Source: Streptomyces humi
GTDB lineage: Bacteria > Actinomycetota > Actinomycetes > Streptomycetales > Streptomycetaceae
Direction of reading: 5' to 3'
Length of the DNA stretch: 64,000 nucleotides
Assembly: GCF_001005085.2 (NCBI RefSeq)
Contig: NZ_LBMU02000023.1
Span: 310,001-374,000 of the forward strand
Below the pieces are notes generated by a model. The model saw nothing but the letters and a program-made list of their open reading frames with translations, was not told the DNA's origin and searched no databases. The position numbers and the translations under genes are program-made. Within the stretch, counting starts at the first letter, position 1. The number at the start of each line of letters is the position of its first letter. Of the stretch, positions 34,806 to 43,048 are shown piece after piece.

Positions 34806-34849
34806 GTGCGGGATGGTAGCCGCGCGTGGCGCCGCCCCCGCGCCCCCCG

Positions 34850-34866
34850 GGGTTGCAGTACAACCC
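34850..34866. promoter_or_regulatory. GGGTTG-N5-CAACCC palindrome upstream of enoyl-CoA hydratase
   Basis: GGGTTG (34850-34855) and CAACCC (34861-34866) form a perfect inverted repeat with a 5-bp spacer, about 50 bp upstream of the minus-strand start codon. It is a plausible operator; the cognate regulator is not known. Confidence 0.45.
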
Positions 34867-35047
34867 TAATAGTTCGCGAAGTCGGCTTTTGGCGGGCCAG
34901 GAGCGGTCGCACAACTGACGTTGTCATACGCCAACGGTCAGATCCGTTCGATAGTTGCTGACTTGTGTTCAGTCATCCGGAGCGGAGCGGGTCGTTACCA
35001 ACACTCGACGTGTGGTGACAATCGAGCGCGAGGGTGGCGACCGGACG

Positions 35048-35542
35048 ATGGAGAACCACGGGCGCGGGCACGACCCGCGTCCAGAGGGAGGCGGCCCGCC
35101 GCCGCCGGATCCGCTGCCGTACGAAGGAGTCTGGCGGTTCACTGCCGCCGCCGTGGACGCCTCGGTCCCGCAGGCGCGCCGCGCCGTACGGGACCTGCTC
35201 CAGCGCCAGGGCGTCCCGGTCTCGGAGGACCTGGTGTACGGGCTGCTGCTGATCGTCTCCGAACTGGTCACCAACGCGGTCAAGCACGCGGCGCTGCTGT
35301 CGCCGGTGCTGGCCGTGGAGGTCGCCGTCGGCGCCGAGTGGGTACGGGTGTCCGTGGAGGACAACCACCCCTACCGTCCGACCGCCCTGGAGGCCGACCA
35401 CGGCCAGACCGGCGGCCGGGGCCTGCTGCTGGTCCGGGAGATCGCCCGGGAGGCGGGCGGGGTCGTGGACGTGGAGCACACGTCGAGCGGCGGCAAGGTG
35501 ATCTGGGCCGCCCTGCCGCTCAAACCCGCGACGCTGCCCTGA
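35048..35542 (+). CDS. ATP-binding anti-sigma-factor-type serine kinase
   Basis: The 164-residue protein is a HATPase_c domain of the RsbW/SpoIIAB-like type abundant in Streptomyces. The N-box ELVTNAVKHA, the VSVEDNHPYRP box and the glycine-rich GGRGLLLVREIARE lid are visible. Such proteins bind sigma factors or phosphorylate anti-anti-sigma proteins. No partner gene is adjacent. ATG 35048 is preferred, with GAGGGTGG upstream; a GTG at 35012 would add 12 residues. The N-terminal 40 residues are Pro/Gly-rich and likely disordered. Confidence 0.88.
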   Translation: MENHGRGHDPRPEGGGPPPPDPLPYEGVWRFTAAAVDASVPQARRAVRDLLQRQGVPVSEDLVYGLLLIVSELVTNAVKHAALLSPVLAVEVAVGAEWVRVSVEDNHPYRPTALEADHGQTGGRGLLLVREIAREAGGVVDVEHTSSGGKVIWAALPLKPATLP

Positions 35543-35560
35543 GGGGCCGGGTGAAACTTC

Positions 35561-36154
35561 TCACCAGCCCGCGGACGGGCCCGTCAGCTCCCTGACCGCC
35601 GGCCGGGCCGCGTCCAGCACGGTCATGAACCAGGAGGAGAAGGGGTCTTCGGCGTGCCGCTCGGCCAGTTCGGCGGCCGTCACGAAAGCGGTGGCCTCGA
35701 CCTCCTGCGGGTCGGGTACCAGCGGCGCCTGCACCATCCCGACGAACAGGTGGTTGAACTCCTGCTCGACCAGGCCCGAGGCCGGGTCCGGGTGGTTGTA
35801 GCGGACCGTGCCCGCCTCGGCGAGCAGCGACGGCGAGACGCCCAGCTCCTCGAAGGTACGGCGGGCCGCCGCCGCGAAGGGCGCCTCACCGGGGTAGGGG
35901 TGGCCGCAGCAGGTGTTGGACCACACCCCGGGGGAGTGGTACTTGCCCAGCGCCCGCTGCTGGAGGAGCAGTCTGCCGTGTTCGTCGAAGAGGAAGACGG
36001 AGAACGCCCGGTGCAGCTGCCCGGGCGGCTGGTGCGCGGCCAGCTTCTCCGCGGTGCCGATGGTCACACCCTTCTCGTCGACGAGTTCAAGCAAGATCGC
36101 GTCCGCGGTGCCTTCCGACGTGCTGTCCGTCGTGGTGGCAGGTGTGATCGGCAT
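35561..36154 (-). CDS. idi: Isopentenyl-diphosphate delta-isomerase (type I)
   Basis: The 197-residue Nudix-fold enzyme interconverts isopentenyl and dimethylallyl diphosphate. Visible hallmarks are HRAFSVFLFDEHGRLLLQQRA, the cysteine motif SPGVWSNTCCGHPYPGE (Cys82/83) and the glutamate region EQEFNHLFVG. ATG 36154 is preferred to ATG 36160 because GAAGGA is correctly placed before it. It supplies the isomer balance for the hopanoid genes 8 kb downstream, though it is on the other strand and separated by the CDP-alcohol cluster. Confidence 0.95.
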   Translation of the reverse strand: MPITPATTTDSTSEGTADAILLELVDEKGVTIGTAEKLAAHQPPGQLHRAFSVFLFDEHGRLLLQQRALGKYHSPGVWSNTCCGHPYPGEAPFAAAARRTFEELGVSPSLLAEAGTVRYNHPDPASGLVEQEFNHLFVGMVQAPLVPDPQEVEATAFVTAAELAERHAEDPFSSWFMTVLDAARPAVRELTGPSAGW

Positions 36155-36777
36155 ACCCATCCTTCGCCTCGGTCCTGGCACCCCAAGTCTGCCGTACGAA
36201 ACCGACACTTCCGACACTTCCCGTGCGGGCACGCCGGAAGGGGGCCCGGTTGTTGATCGTGCCCTAAGCGTACGAACGGGAACCCTGGGAGCCCCAAGGG
36301 GTACCTGTTCGGGGAGACCTCGAACACAAGGCCGCCGTGCTCCGCCCGGCAGCTCGGCTCCAGGGGGTGTCGGCAGGCCCGCGCGGCAGCTTCGGCGTCC
36401 TCGGTGCGACCATCGGGCCGAGCCGCCCGCAGCCGCCCTGGCCTGCGGAAACGAGGGCCGGATCGCGGCTTCACCGGTTACCCGCTGTGAGGTGGCGCGC
36501 ATCGTGCGTGACCGGTCGTCGGTGGCCGGGGTGTGGGCCCGCATGTCTCCAATGCCCGGTCTGTGAGCGCGGTTTGTGGCCCGGGGCCCGGATCACGGAT
36601 GATGATCTCGGCAAAGAGCGGGTCGGCGTGGGCCGTCCGCGCCATGAACGGCCGGTGAACAAGCAATCCTCACCATCCGCTAACCTCTGCCGAATGCCGT
36701 CCGGGGGCCACCAGGCACATGTGCCCCATCACGCAGCAGACCGGCGCCCGTGCGCCGCACCCAGGGAGTGAGTTCGG
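36155..36777. other. 623-bp divergent intergenic region
   Basis: No credible gene is visible between idi and the CDP-alcohol cluster. A 9-bp tandem repeat of CCGACACTT occurs at 36202-36219 in the idi leader. A perfect palindrome, GGCACATGTGCC, lies at 36714-36725, about 52 bp before the first cluster gene. A TAACCT -10-like hexamer occurs near 36681. ORFs here lack codon bias and were not called. Confidence 0.6.
36714..36725. promoter_or_regulatory. Perfect 12-bp palindrome before the CDP-alcohol cluster
   Basis: GGCACATGTGCC is a perfect palindrome about 50 bp upstream of the TTG start at 36778. It is in the right place for an operator over the transcription start region. Confidence 0.45.
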
Positions 36778-38550
36778 TTGTCGACCGCCATCGTCACCGG
36801 TCAGCCGGTCCCCGGATCGTCACTGGAGAGCGATCTGCGGGCACTCGGCTTCGAGGTGCGTCCGGCCGCCGACGCGTCCGACGCCGCGGCCCTCCTCGCG
36901 ACCGTACCCGGCGACCGGCGGGTCGCCGTGGTCGACGCCCGCTTCGTCGGCCACCCGCACGCCCTGCGTCTCGGTCTCACCGACCCGCGTTTCCCGCTCG
37001 CCGCGATCCCCGGCGCCGTCACCGCCCAGCCGGCCGCCCGGCAGGCCCTCACCCGGGCCCTGGCCCGGGAGGCCGCCACGGGCGGCGGCACCGTCCTCGC
37101 CGTGGACGGCCTCGTCACCGCCCTGGACGCCGACGTGCACCGCCCCGAGCTGGGCAGCCTGGTCGCCGCCGTGCCCGCCGACCCGCAGACCCGCAACGAG
37201 GCACGGCAGGCCGTGGCTGCCGTCGACGACGAGGCCGTCCGCCTGAAGTCGGCCGTGAAGTCCCGCGACGGCTTCTTCACCACCTTCTTCATCAGCCCGT
37301 ACTCCCGGTACATCGCCCGCTGGTGCGCGCGCCGCGGACTGACCCCCAACCAGGTCACGACCGCCTCCCTGCTCACCGCCCTGATCGCGGCGAGCTGCGC
37401 GGCCACCGGCACCCGCGCCGGGTTCGTCGCGGCCGGCGTGCTGCTCATCGCGTCCTTCGTGCTGGACTGCACCGACGGCCAGCTCGCCCGCTACTCGCTC
37501 CAGTACTCCACGCTCGGCGCCTGGCTGGACGCCACCTTCGACCGGGCCAAGGAGTACGCCTACTACGCCGGCCTCGCGCTGGGCGCGGCCCGGGGCGGCG
37601 ACGACGTGTGGGCACTGGCACTCGGCGCGATGATCCTTCAGACCTGCCGGCACGTGGTCGACTTCTCCTTCAACGAGGCCAACCACGACGCCACCGCCAA
37701 CACCAGCCCCACCGCCGCCCTCTCCGACCGGCTCGACAGCGTCGGCTGGACGGTCTGGGTGCGCCGGATGATAGTTCTGCCCATCGGCGAACGGTGGGCA
37801 CTGATAGCCGTCCTGACGGCGGCCACGACCCCGCGGATCACCTTCTACGTGCTGCTGGCCGGCTGCGCGCTCGCGGCGTCCTACACCACCGCCGGGCGGG
37901 TGCTGCGGTCGCTGACCCGCAAGGCCAGGCGGACCGACCGGGCGGCGAGGGCGCTGGCGGACCTGGCGGACTGCGGTCCGGTGGCGGCGCTGGTCGCCCG
38001 GGTCCTGCCGCGCCGCTCCCTCCTCCCCGCGTTCGTCTGGGCCCTCGCCGGGACCGCCCTGCTGCTCCTCACGGCCTGGTTCGACGGCCCCGGCCTGCCG
38101 GTGGTCCTGGCCGCCGGCGTCTACGCCCTGATCTCGGGGGAGGCCGTGCGCAGGCCCCTGAAGGGCGCCCTGGACTGGCTGGTCCCGCCCCTCTTCCGCG
38201 CCGCCGAATACGGCACCGTCCTGGTGCTCGCGGCCAAATCCGGGGTGAACGGAGTCCTTCCGGCGGCTTTCGGCCTGGTGGCCGCCGTCGCCTACCATCA
38301 CTACGACACGGTGTACCGCATCCGCGGTGGCGCCGGGGCACCACCGGCCTGGCTGGTCCGTGCCATCGGGGGGCAGGAGGGGCGGACGCTGCTGGTGGCC
38401 GTCCTGGCCGCGGCGCTCACCGCCGCGCAGTTCGAGGTCGCGCTCACGGTCCTGGCCGTGGCCGTGGCCGGGCTGGTGCTCGTCGAGAGCATCCGCTTCT
38501 GGGTGTCCGCAGGGGCTCCCGCCGTACACGACGAAGGAGAACCCGCATGA
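36778..38550 (+). CDS. CDP-alcohol phosphatidyltransferase family membrane protein with DUF5941-like C-terminus
   Basis: The 590-residue protein has a soluble N-terminal domain (residues 1-150), a linker with VKSRDGFFTTFFISPYSRYIARW, then a CDP-alcohol phosphotransferase membrane domain. The full motif D230-xx-D233-G-xx-A-R238-x8-G247-xxx-D251-xxx-D255 is intact. The C-terminal 200 residues are also hydrophobic (DUF5941-like). The linker and motif resemble inositol-phosphate CDP-alcohol enzymes such as the DIPP synthase half. TTG 36778 follows AGGGAG. The next gene overlaps by four bases. It should join an alcohol phosphate from a CDP-activated donor, but donor and acceptor are unknown. Confidence 0.85.
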   Translation: MSTAIVTGQPVPGSSLESDLRALGFEVRPAADASDAAALLATVPGDRRVAVVDARFVGHPHALRLGLTDPRFPLAAIPGAVTAQPAARQALTRALAREAATGGGTVLAVDGLVTALDADVHRPELGSLVAAVPADPQTRNEARQAVAAVDDEAVRLKSAVKSRDGFFTTFFISPYSRYIARWCARRGLTPNQVTTASLLTALIAASCAATGTRAGFVAAGVLLIASFVLDCTDGQLARYSLQYSTLGAWLDATFDRAKEYAYYAGLALGAARGGDDVWALALGAMILQTCRHVVDFSFNEANHDATANTSPTAALSDRLDSVGWTVWVRRMIVLPIGERWALIAVLTAATTPRITFYVLLAGCALAASYTTAGRVLRSLTRKARRTDRAARALADLADCGPVAALVARVLPRRSLLPAFVWALAGTALLLLTAWFDGPGLPVVLAAGVYALISGEAVRRPLKGALDWLVPPLFRAAEYGTVLVLAAKSGVNGVLPAAFGLVAAVAYHHYDTVYRIRGGAGAPPAWLVRAIGGQEGRTLLVAVLAAALTAAQFEVALTVLAVAVAGLVLVESIRFWVSAGAPAVHDEGEPA

Positions 38551-39299
38551 TCGGCCTCGTGCTGGCGGCCGGCGCCGGACGGCGTCTGCGCCCCTACACC
38601 GACAGCCTGCCCAAGGCGCTGGTGCCGGTGGGGCCTGCGGGCATAGAGGACTCGATCACCGTTCTCGACCTGACCCTCGGCAACTTCGCCGAGATCGGCC
38701 TGACCGAGGTCGCGATCATCGTCGGCTACCGCAAGGAGGCCGTCTACGAGCGCAAGGCGGCCCTGGAGGCGAAGTACGGCCTCAAGCTCACCCTCATCGA
38801 CAACGACAAGGCCGAGGAGTGGAACAACGCCTACTCCCTGTGGTGCGGCCGTGACGCCCTCAAGGACGGCGTGATCCTCGCCAACGGCGACACCGTGCAC
38901 CCGGTCTCCGTCGAGAAGACGCTGCTGGCCGCCCGCGGCGACGGCAAGAAGATCATCCTCGCGCTCGACAGCGTGAAGTCGCTGGCGGACGAGGAGATGA
39001 AGGTCGTCGTCGACCCCGCCAAGGGCATGACGAAGATCACCAAGCTGATGGACCCCGCCGAGGCGACCGGCGAGTACATCGGCGTCACCCTCATCGAGGG
39101 CGACGCCGCGCCCGAGCTCGCCGACGCGCTGCGGACGGTCTGGGAGACCGACCCCCAGCAGTTCTACGAGCACGGCTACCAGGAGCTGGTCAACCGCGGC
39201 TTCCGGATCGACGTCGCGCCGATCGGCGACGTCCGGTGGGTCGAGATCGACAACCACGACGACCTCGCCCGGGGACGGGAGATCGCGTGCCAGTACTGA
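38547..39299 (+). CDS. Nucleotidyltransferase (sugar/alcohol-phosphate cytidylyltransferase family)
   Basis: The 250-residue protein has the nucleotidyltransferase pyrophosphorylase loop LAAGAGRRLRPYTDSLPKAL, then DNDKAEEWNNAYSLWCGRD and the metal-binding NGDTV, as in phosphocholine or inositol-phosphate cytidylyltransferases. It probably makes a CDP-alcohol for the two phosphotransferases in the operon. The glycerol-1-phosphate-dehydrogenase-type gene that follows suggests CDP-glycerol made from the sn-1 enantiomer, but CDP-inositol or another polyol is possible. ATG 38547 overlaps the previous stop (ATGA). Its own end overlaps the next gene by 13 bp. Confidence 0.88.
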   Translation: MIGLVLAAGAGRRLRPYTDSLPKALVPVGPAGIEDSITVLDLTLGNFAEIGLTEVAIIVGYRKEAVYERKAALEAKYGLKLTLIDNDKAEEWNNAYSLWCGRDALKDGVILANGDTVHPVSVEKTLLAARGDGKKIILALDSVKSLADEEMKVVVDPAKGMTKITKLMDPAEATGEYIGVTLIEGDAAPELADALRTVWETDPQQFYEHGYQELVNRGFRIDVAPIGDVRWVEIDNHDDLARGREIACQY

Positions 39300-40348
39300 C
39301 CCGGCTGATCCCCTCACCGGTCGTCGTCGACATCCGCCCGGGTGCCCTCGACGACCTGGCGAGCGTGCTCGCCGACGAACGCATCTCGCACTCCGGCCGG
39401 CTCGCCGTCGCCGTCAGCGGCGGCTCGGGCACCAGGCTCCGCGAGCGCGTGGCGCCGAGCCTGCCCGGCGCCACCTGGTACGAGGTCGGCGGCGGCACCC
39501 TGGACGACGCGGTCCGGCTGGCCGGCGACATCAGGGCCGGCCGCTACGACGCGGTCGTCGGTCTCGGCGGCGGCAAGATCATCGACTGCGCCAAGTTCGC
39601 CGCGGCACGCGTCGGCCTGCCCCTGGTCGCCGTGCCGACGAACCTCGCGCACGACGGCCTGTGCTCGCCGGTCGCCACCCTCGACAACGACGCGGGCCGC
39701 GGGTCCTACGGCGTGCCGAACCCGATCGCGGTCGTCATCGACCTCGACGTCATCCGCGAGGCCCCGGCGCGCTTCGTGCGCTCCGGGATCGGTGACGCCG
39801 TCTCCAACATCTCGGCGATCGCGGACTGGGAGCTGTCCCACCGCGTCAACGGCGAGAAGGTCGACGGTCTGGCGGCCGCCATGGCCCGGCAGGCCGGCGA
39901 GGCGGTGCTGCGCCACCCCGGCGGCATCGGGGAGAACGACTTCCTCCAGGTGCTCGCCGAGGCGCTGGTGCTCAGCGGCATCGCCATGTCGGTGTCGGGC
40001 GACTCCCGCCCGTCGTCCGGCGCCTGTCACGAGATCAACCACGCCTTCGACCTGCTGTTCCCGAGGCGTGCCGCCAGCCATGGCGAGCAGTGCGGACTCG
40101 GCGCGGCCTTCGCGATGTACCTGCGCGGAGCCCACGAGGAGTCCGCGTTCATGGCCGACGTGCTGCGCCGGCACGGTCTGCCGGTGCTGCCGGAGGAGAT
40201 CGGCTTCACCGTGGAGGAGTTCGTCCGGGTCGTGGAGTTCGCTCCGGAGACCAGACCCGGCCGGTACACCATCCTCGAACACCTCGACCTCAAGACCCAC
40301 CAGATCAAGGACTTCTACGTCGACTATGTCAAGGCCATCGGTAGCTGA
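39287..40348 (+). CDS. sn-Glycerol-1-phosphate dehydrogenase-type iron/zinc alcohol dehydrogenase (AraM/EgsA family)
   Basis: The 353-residue protein has the NAD(P)-binding GGGKIIDCAKFAAARVGLPLV and the signature PTNLAHDGLCSPVA, close to the PT-SHDG-SP motif of G1P dehydrogenases. Metal ligands fit: Asp170 in GIGDAVSNISAIADWELSH, His248 in GACHEINHAF and His265 in SHGEQCGLG. The enzyme would reduce dihydroxyacetone phosphate to sn-glycerol-1-phosphate, the archaeal-type stereoisomer. GTG 39287 follows GGGAG. No PcrB/GGGP synthase is nearby, so the product must have another use here. Confidence 0.88.
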   Translation: MPVLTRLIPSPVVVDIRPGALDDLASVLADERISHSGRLAVAVSGGSGTRLRERVAPSLPGATWYEVGGGTLDDAVRLAGDIRAGRYDAVVGLGGGKIIDCAKFAAARVGLPLVAVPTNLAHDGLCSPVATLDNDAGRGSYGVPNPIAVVIDLDVIREAPARFVRSGIGDAVSNISAIADWELSHRVNGEKVDGLAAAMARQAGEAVLRHPGGIGENDFLQVLAEALVLSGIAMSVSGDSRPSSGACHEINHAFDLLFPRRAASHGEQCGLGAAFAMYLRGAHEESAFMADVLRRHGLPVLPEEIGFTVEEFVRVVEFAPETRPGRYTILEHLDLKTHQIKDFYVDYVKAIGS

Positions 40349-41105
40349 ACTCCGTCCGGTCGTGCACCCCGTGGGGGTCAAGGACCGGCGCAGCGGTGAG
40401 CACTGGATGGGGCGCCTCTACATGCGTGAGGTGTCCCTGCGGGTCGACCGCTACCTGGTGAACACCAGGGTCACGCCCAACCAGCTCACGTACCTGATGA
40501 CCGTCTTCGGCGTGCTCGCGTGCCCGGCCCTGCTGGTGCCGGGCGTCTGGGGCGCCGTGCTCGGCGTGGTGTGCGTCCAGATGTACCTGCTGCTCGACTG
40601 CGTCGACGGCGAGGTCGCGCGCTGGAAGCAGCAGTACTCGCTGGGCGGGGTCTACCTCGACCGGGTCGGGGCCTACCTGACCGACGCGGCCGTCCTCGTC
40701 GGACTCGGGCTGCGCGCCGCCGACCTGTTCGGCAGCGGCCGTATCGACTGGCTCTGGGCCTTCCTCGGCACCCTGGCCGCGCTCGGCGCCATCCTGATCA
40801 AGGCCGAGACCGACCTGGTCGGCGTCGCCCGTCACCAGGCCGGGCTGCCCGTGGTCAAGGAGGCCGCCGCCGAGATGCGCTCCTCCGGGATGGCGCTGGC
40901 CCGCCGGGCCGCCGCCCTGTTCCGGTTCCACCGGCTGATCCTCGGCATCGAGGCCTCGCTGCTGATCCTGCTGCTCGCCGTGGCCGACCACTTCCACGGC
41001 GACCTCTTCTGGACCCGGCTCGGCACCGCCGTGCTCGCCGGCATCGCGCTGCTCCAGACCCTGCTGCACCTGGTCTCCGTCCTCGCCTCGAGCAGGCTGC
41101 GGTGA
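40326..41105 (+). CDS. Second CDP-alcohol phosphatidyltransferase family protein (variant motif)
   Basis: The 259-residue membrane protein has a CDP-alcohol phosphotransferase core with D91-C-V-D94-G-E-V-A-R99, G108 and D112. The position four after D112 is Ala116 (codon 40671-40673) where the family normally has the catalytic Asp. This suggests altered chemistry, an inactive partner of the upstream paralogue, or compensation by Asp121 or Asp nearby. ATG 40326 overlaps the previous gene by 23 bp and lacks a clear Shine-Dalgarno; GTG 40362 or 40371 are alternatives. Its stop overlaps the next GTG. Confidence 0.85.
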   Translation: MSRPSVAELRPVVHPVGVKDRRSGEHWMGRLYMREVSLRVDRYLVNTRVTPNQLTYLMTVFGVLACPALLVPGVWGAVLGVVCVQMYLLLDCVDGEVARWKQQYSLGGVYLDRVGAYLTDAAVLVGLGLRAADLFGSGRIDWLWAFLGTLAALGAILIKAETDLVGVARHQAGLPVVKEAAAEMRSSGMALARRAAALFRFHRLILGIEASLLILLLAVADHFHGDLFWTRLGTAVLAGIALLQTLLHLVSVLASSRLR

Positions 41106-41986
41106 GCGCCGGGCTGAAGGTCGGCGCGGTCGTCATCACCATGGGCAACCGCCCCGACGAACTGCGCGCACTGCTCGACTCGGTCGCCAAGCAGGACGGC
41201 GAGCGGGTCGAGGTGGTCGTGGTCGGCAACGGCTCGCCGGTCCCGGACGTCCCCACCGGCGTCCGCACCCTGGAGCTCCCCGAGAACCTCGGCATCCCCG
41301 GCGGACGCAACGTCGGCATAGAGGCCTTCGGACCCAGCGGCCGCGACGTCGACATATTGCTCTTCCTCGACGACGACGGCCTGCTCCCCGAGCACGACAC
41401 CGCCGAGCTGTGCCGGCAGGCCTTCGCCACCGACCCGAAGCTCGGCATCATCAGCTTCCGCATCGCCGACCCGGACACCGGCGAGACCCAGCGCCGGCAC
41501 GTACCGAGGCTCAGGGCCTCCGACCCGATGCGCTCCTCCCGGGTCACCACCTTCCTCGGCGGTGCCAACGCGGTCCGCACCCAGGTCCTCGCCGAGGTCG
41601 GCGGCCTGCCGGACGAGTTCTTCTACGCCCATGAGGAGACCGACCTGGCCTGGCGCGCCCTCGACGCCGGCTGGATGATCGACTACCGCTCCGACATGGT
41701 GCTCTTCCACCCCACGACCGCCCCCTCCCGGCACGCGGTCTACCACCGGATGGTCGCCCGCAACCGGGTCTGGCTGGCCCGGCGCAACCTGCCCGCCCCG
41801 CTGGTCCCCGTCTACCTGGGCGTCTGGCTGCTGCTGACCCTGGTGCGCCGCCCCTCCCGCCCGTCCCTCCAGGCCTGGTTCGCCGGCTTCCGGGAAGGCT
41901 GGACCAGCCCGTGCGGGCCCCGCCGCCCGATGCGCTGGCGGACCGTGTGGAAGCTCACGCGACTGGGCCGTCCCCCGGTGATCTGA
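41102..41986 (+). CDS. Family 2 glycosyltransferase
   Basis: The 294-residue GT-A protein shows the nucleotide-binding start GAVVITMGNRPDELRALLDSV, the ENLGIPGGRNVGIE stretch, and the DxD-type motif LLFLDDDGLLPE. The acceptor-side motif EFFYAHEETDLAWRALDAGW matches rhamnosyl- or galactofuranosyl-type GT2 enzymes. A hydrophobic segment near residue 240 may anchor it to the membrane. GTG 41102 overlaps the previous stop (GTGA). It probably adds a sugar to the glycophospho product made by the preceding enzymes. Confidence 0.9.
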   Translation: MSAGLKVGAVVITMGNRPDELRALLDSVAKQDGERVEVVVVGNGSPVPDVPTGVRTLELPENLGIPGGRNVGIEAFGPSGRDVDILLFLDDDGLLPEHDTAELCRQAFATDPKLGIISFRIADPDTGETQRRHVPRLRASDPMRSSRVTTFLGGANAVRTQVLAEVGGLPDEFFYAHEETDLAWRALDAGWMIDYRSDMVLFHPTTAPSRHAVYHRMVARNRVWLARRNLPAPLVPVYLGVWLLLTLVRRPSRPSLQAWFAGFREGWTSPCGPRRPMRWRTVWKLTRLGRPPVI

Positions 41987-42030
41987 CAAGCTCGAAGGGG
42001 GTGTGGCCGCGACGGCCGCCCCCTCGGAAC

Positions 42031-42050
42031 CGTATCCGCTCGCGGATACG
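42031..42050. promoter_or_regulatory. Perfect hairpin/palindrome upstream of ABC permease
   Basis: CGTATCCG-CTCG-CGGATACG is an 8-bp perfect inverted repeat with a 4-base centre, in the 132-bp gap between the glycosyltransferase and transporter genes. It may be an operator or an internal attenuator; no U-tract follows. Confidence 0.5.
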
Positions 42051-42118
42051 TGTCGCGTCGGGTAGCACAATTCCGTAAGACATGAGTAAGACGAACCTGA
42101 GGACGAAGGCTTCCACCC

Positions 42119-43048
42119 TTGAGTGAGACAACGCATGACGGCGGGATCGCGGTGAGCGCGGTGCCGGCGCCCGACGAGGGCCTCACGGCGGCGCAGCTGG
42201 CCGCCAAGTACGGGCTCGCGGTGAGCGGCGCCCGGCCCTCGCTCGTCGAGTACGTACGCCAGCTCTGGGGCCGTCGCCACTTCATCCTGGCCTTCTCGCA
42301 GGCGAAGCTCACCGCGCAGTACAGCCAGGCCAAGCTAGGTCAGCTCTGGCAGGTGGCCACACCGCTGCTGAACGCGGCCGTGTACTACTTCATCTTCGGT
42401 GTCATCCTGCACGCCAGCCGCGGGATGTCGCAGGACGTCTACATCCCGTTCCTGGTGACCGGCGTCTTCACCTTCACCTTCACGCAGAGCTCGATCATGA
42501 CGGGTGTCCGCGCGATCTCCGGCAACCTCGGGCTGGTGCGCGCGTTGCACTTCCCGCGTGCCTCGCTGCCGGTCTCCTTCGCCCTCCAGCAGCTCCAGCA
42601 GCTGCTGTTCTCGATGATCGTCATGGTCGCCGTGGTGGTCGGGTTCGGCAGCCGTCCGGGTCTGTCCTGGGTACTGGTCGTGCCGATCCTGTTCCTGCTG
42701 TTCCTGTTCAACACCGGGCTGGCCCTGATCGTGGCCCGGATGGGCGCCAAGACGCCGGACCTCGCCCAGCTGCTGCCGTTCGTCCTGCGCACCTGGATGT
42801 ACATGTCCGGCGTGATGTTCTCGATCACCAAGATGATGGAGGGCCGGCCGGAGTGGGCGCGTACGCTCCTCCAGCTCAACCCGGCCACCGTCTACATGGA
42901 CCTGATGCGCTTCGCCCTCATCGACGGCTACGGCGCCTCGAACCTCCCGCCGCACGTCTGGGCCGTCGCCCTGGCCTGGGCGGTGGCCGTCTTCGGTGGC
43001 GGATTCGTGTACTTCTGGAAGGCGGAGGAGCGGTACGGCCGTGGCTGA
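42119..43048 (+). CDS. ABC-2 type polysaccharide export permease (Wzm/TagG-like)
   Basis: The 309-residue protein has a cytoplasmic N-terminus and six membrane segments. It has the family pattern VRQLWGRRHFILAFSQAKLTAQYSQAKLGQLWQVATPLLNAAVYYFIFG that marks the permeases exporting undecaprenyl- or lipid-linked polysaccharide or teichoic acid. TTG 42119 has GAAGG upstream at 9 bp. The ATPase gene overlaps its end by eight bases. It should export the product of the preceding enzymes across the membrane. Confidence 0.92.
   Translation: MSETTHDGGIAVSAVPAPDEGLTAAQLAAKYGLAVSGARPSLVEYVRQLWGRRHFILAFSQAKLTAQYSQAKLGQLWQVATPLLNAAVYYFIFGVILHASRGMSQDVYIPFLVTGVFTFTFTQSSIMTGVRAISGNLGLVRALHFPRASLPVSFALQQLQQLLFSMIVMVAVVVGFGSRPGLSWVLVVPILFLLFLFNTGLALIVARMGAKTPDLAQLLPFVLRTWMYMSGVMFSITKMMEGRPEWARTLLQLNPATVYMDLMRFALIDGYGASNLPPHVWAVALAWAVAVFGGGFVYFWKAEERYGRG

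Noticed and set aside
36337..36771. 144-codon plus-strand frame in the idi/CDP-alcohol gap
   Set aside because: Third-position GC is not raised as in the neighbours, and no motif or good ribosome-binding site is seen.
37638..37841. Small minus-strand ORF inside the CDP-alcohol phosphotransferase gene
   Set aside because: Antisense to a conserved membrane domain and without a start signal.
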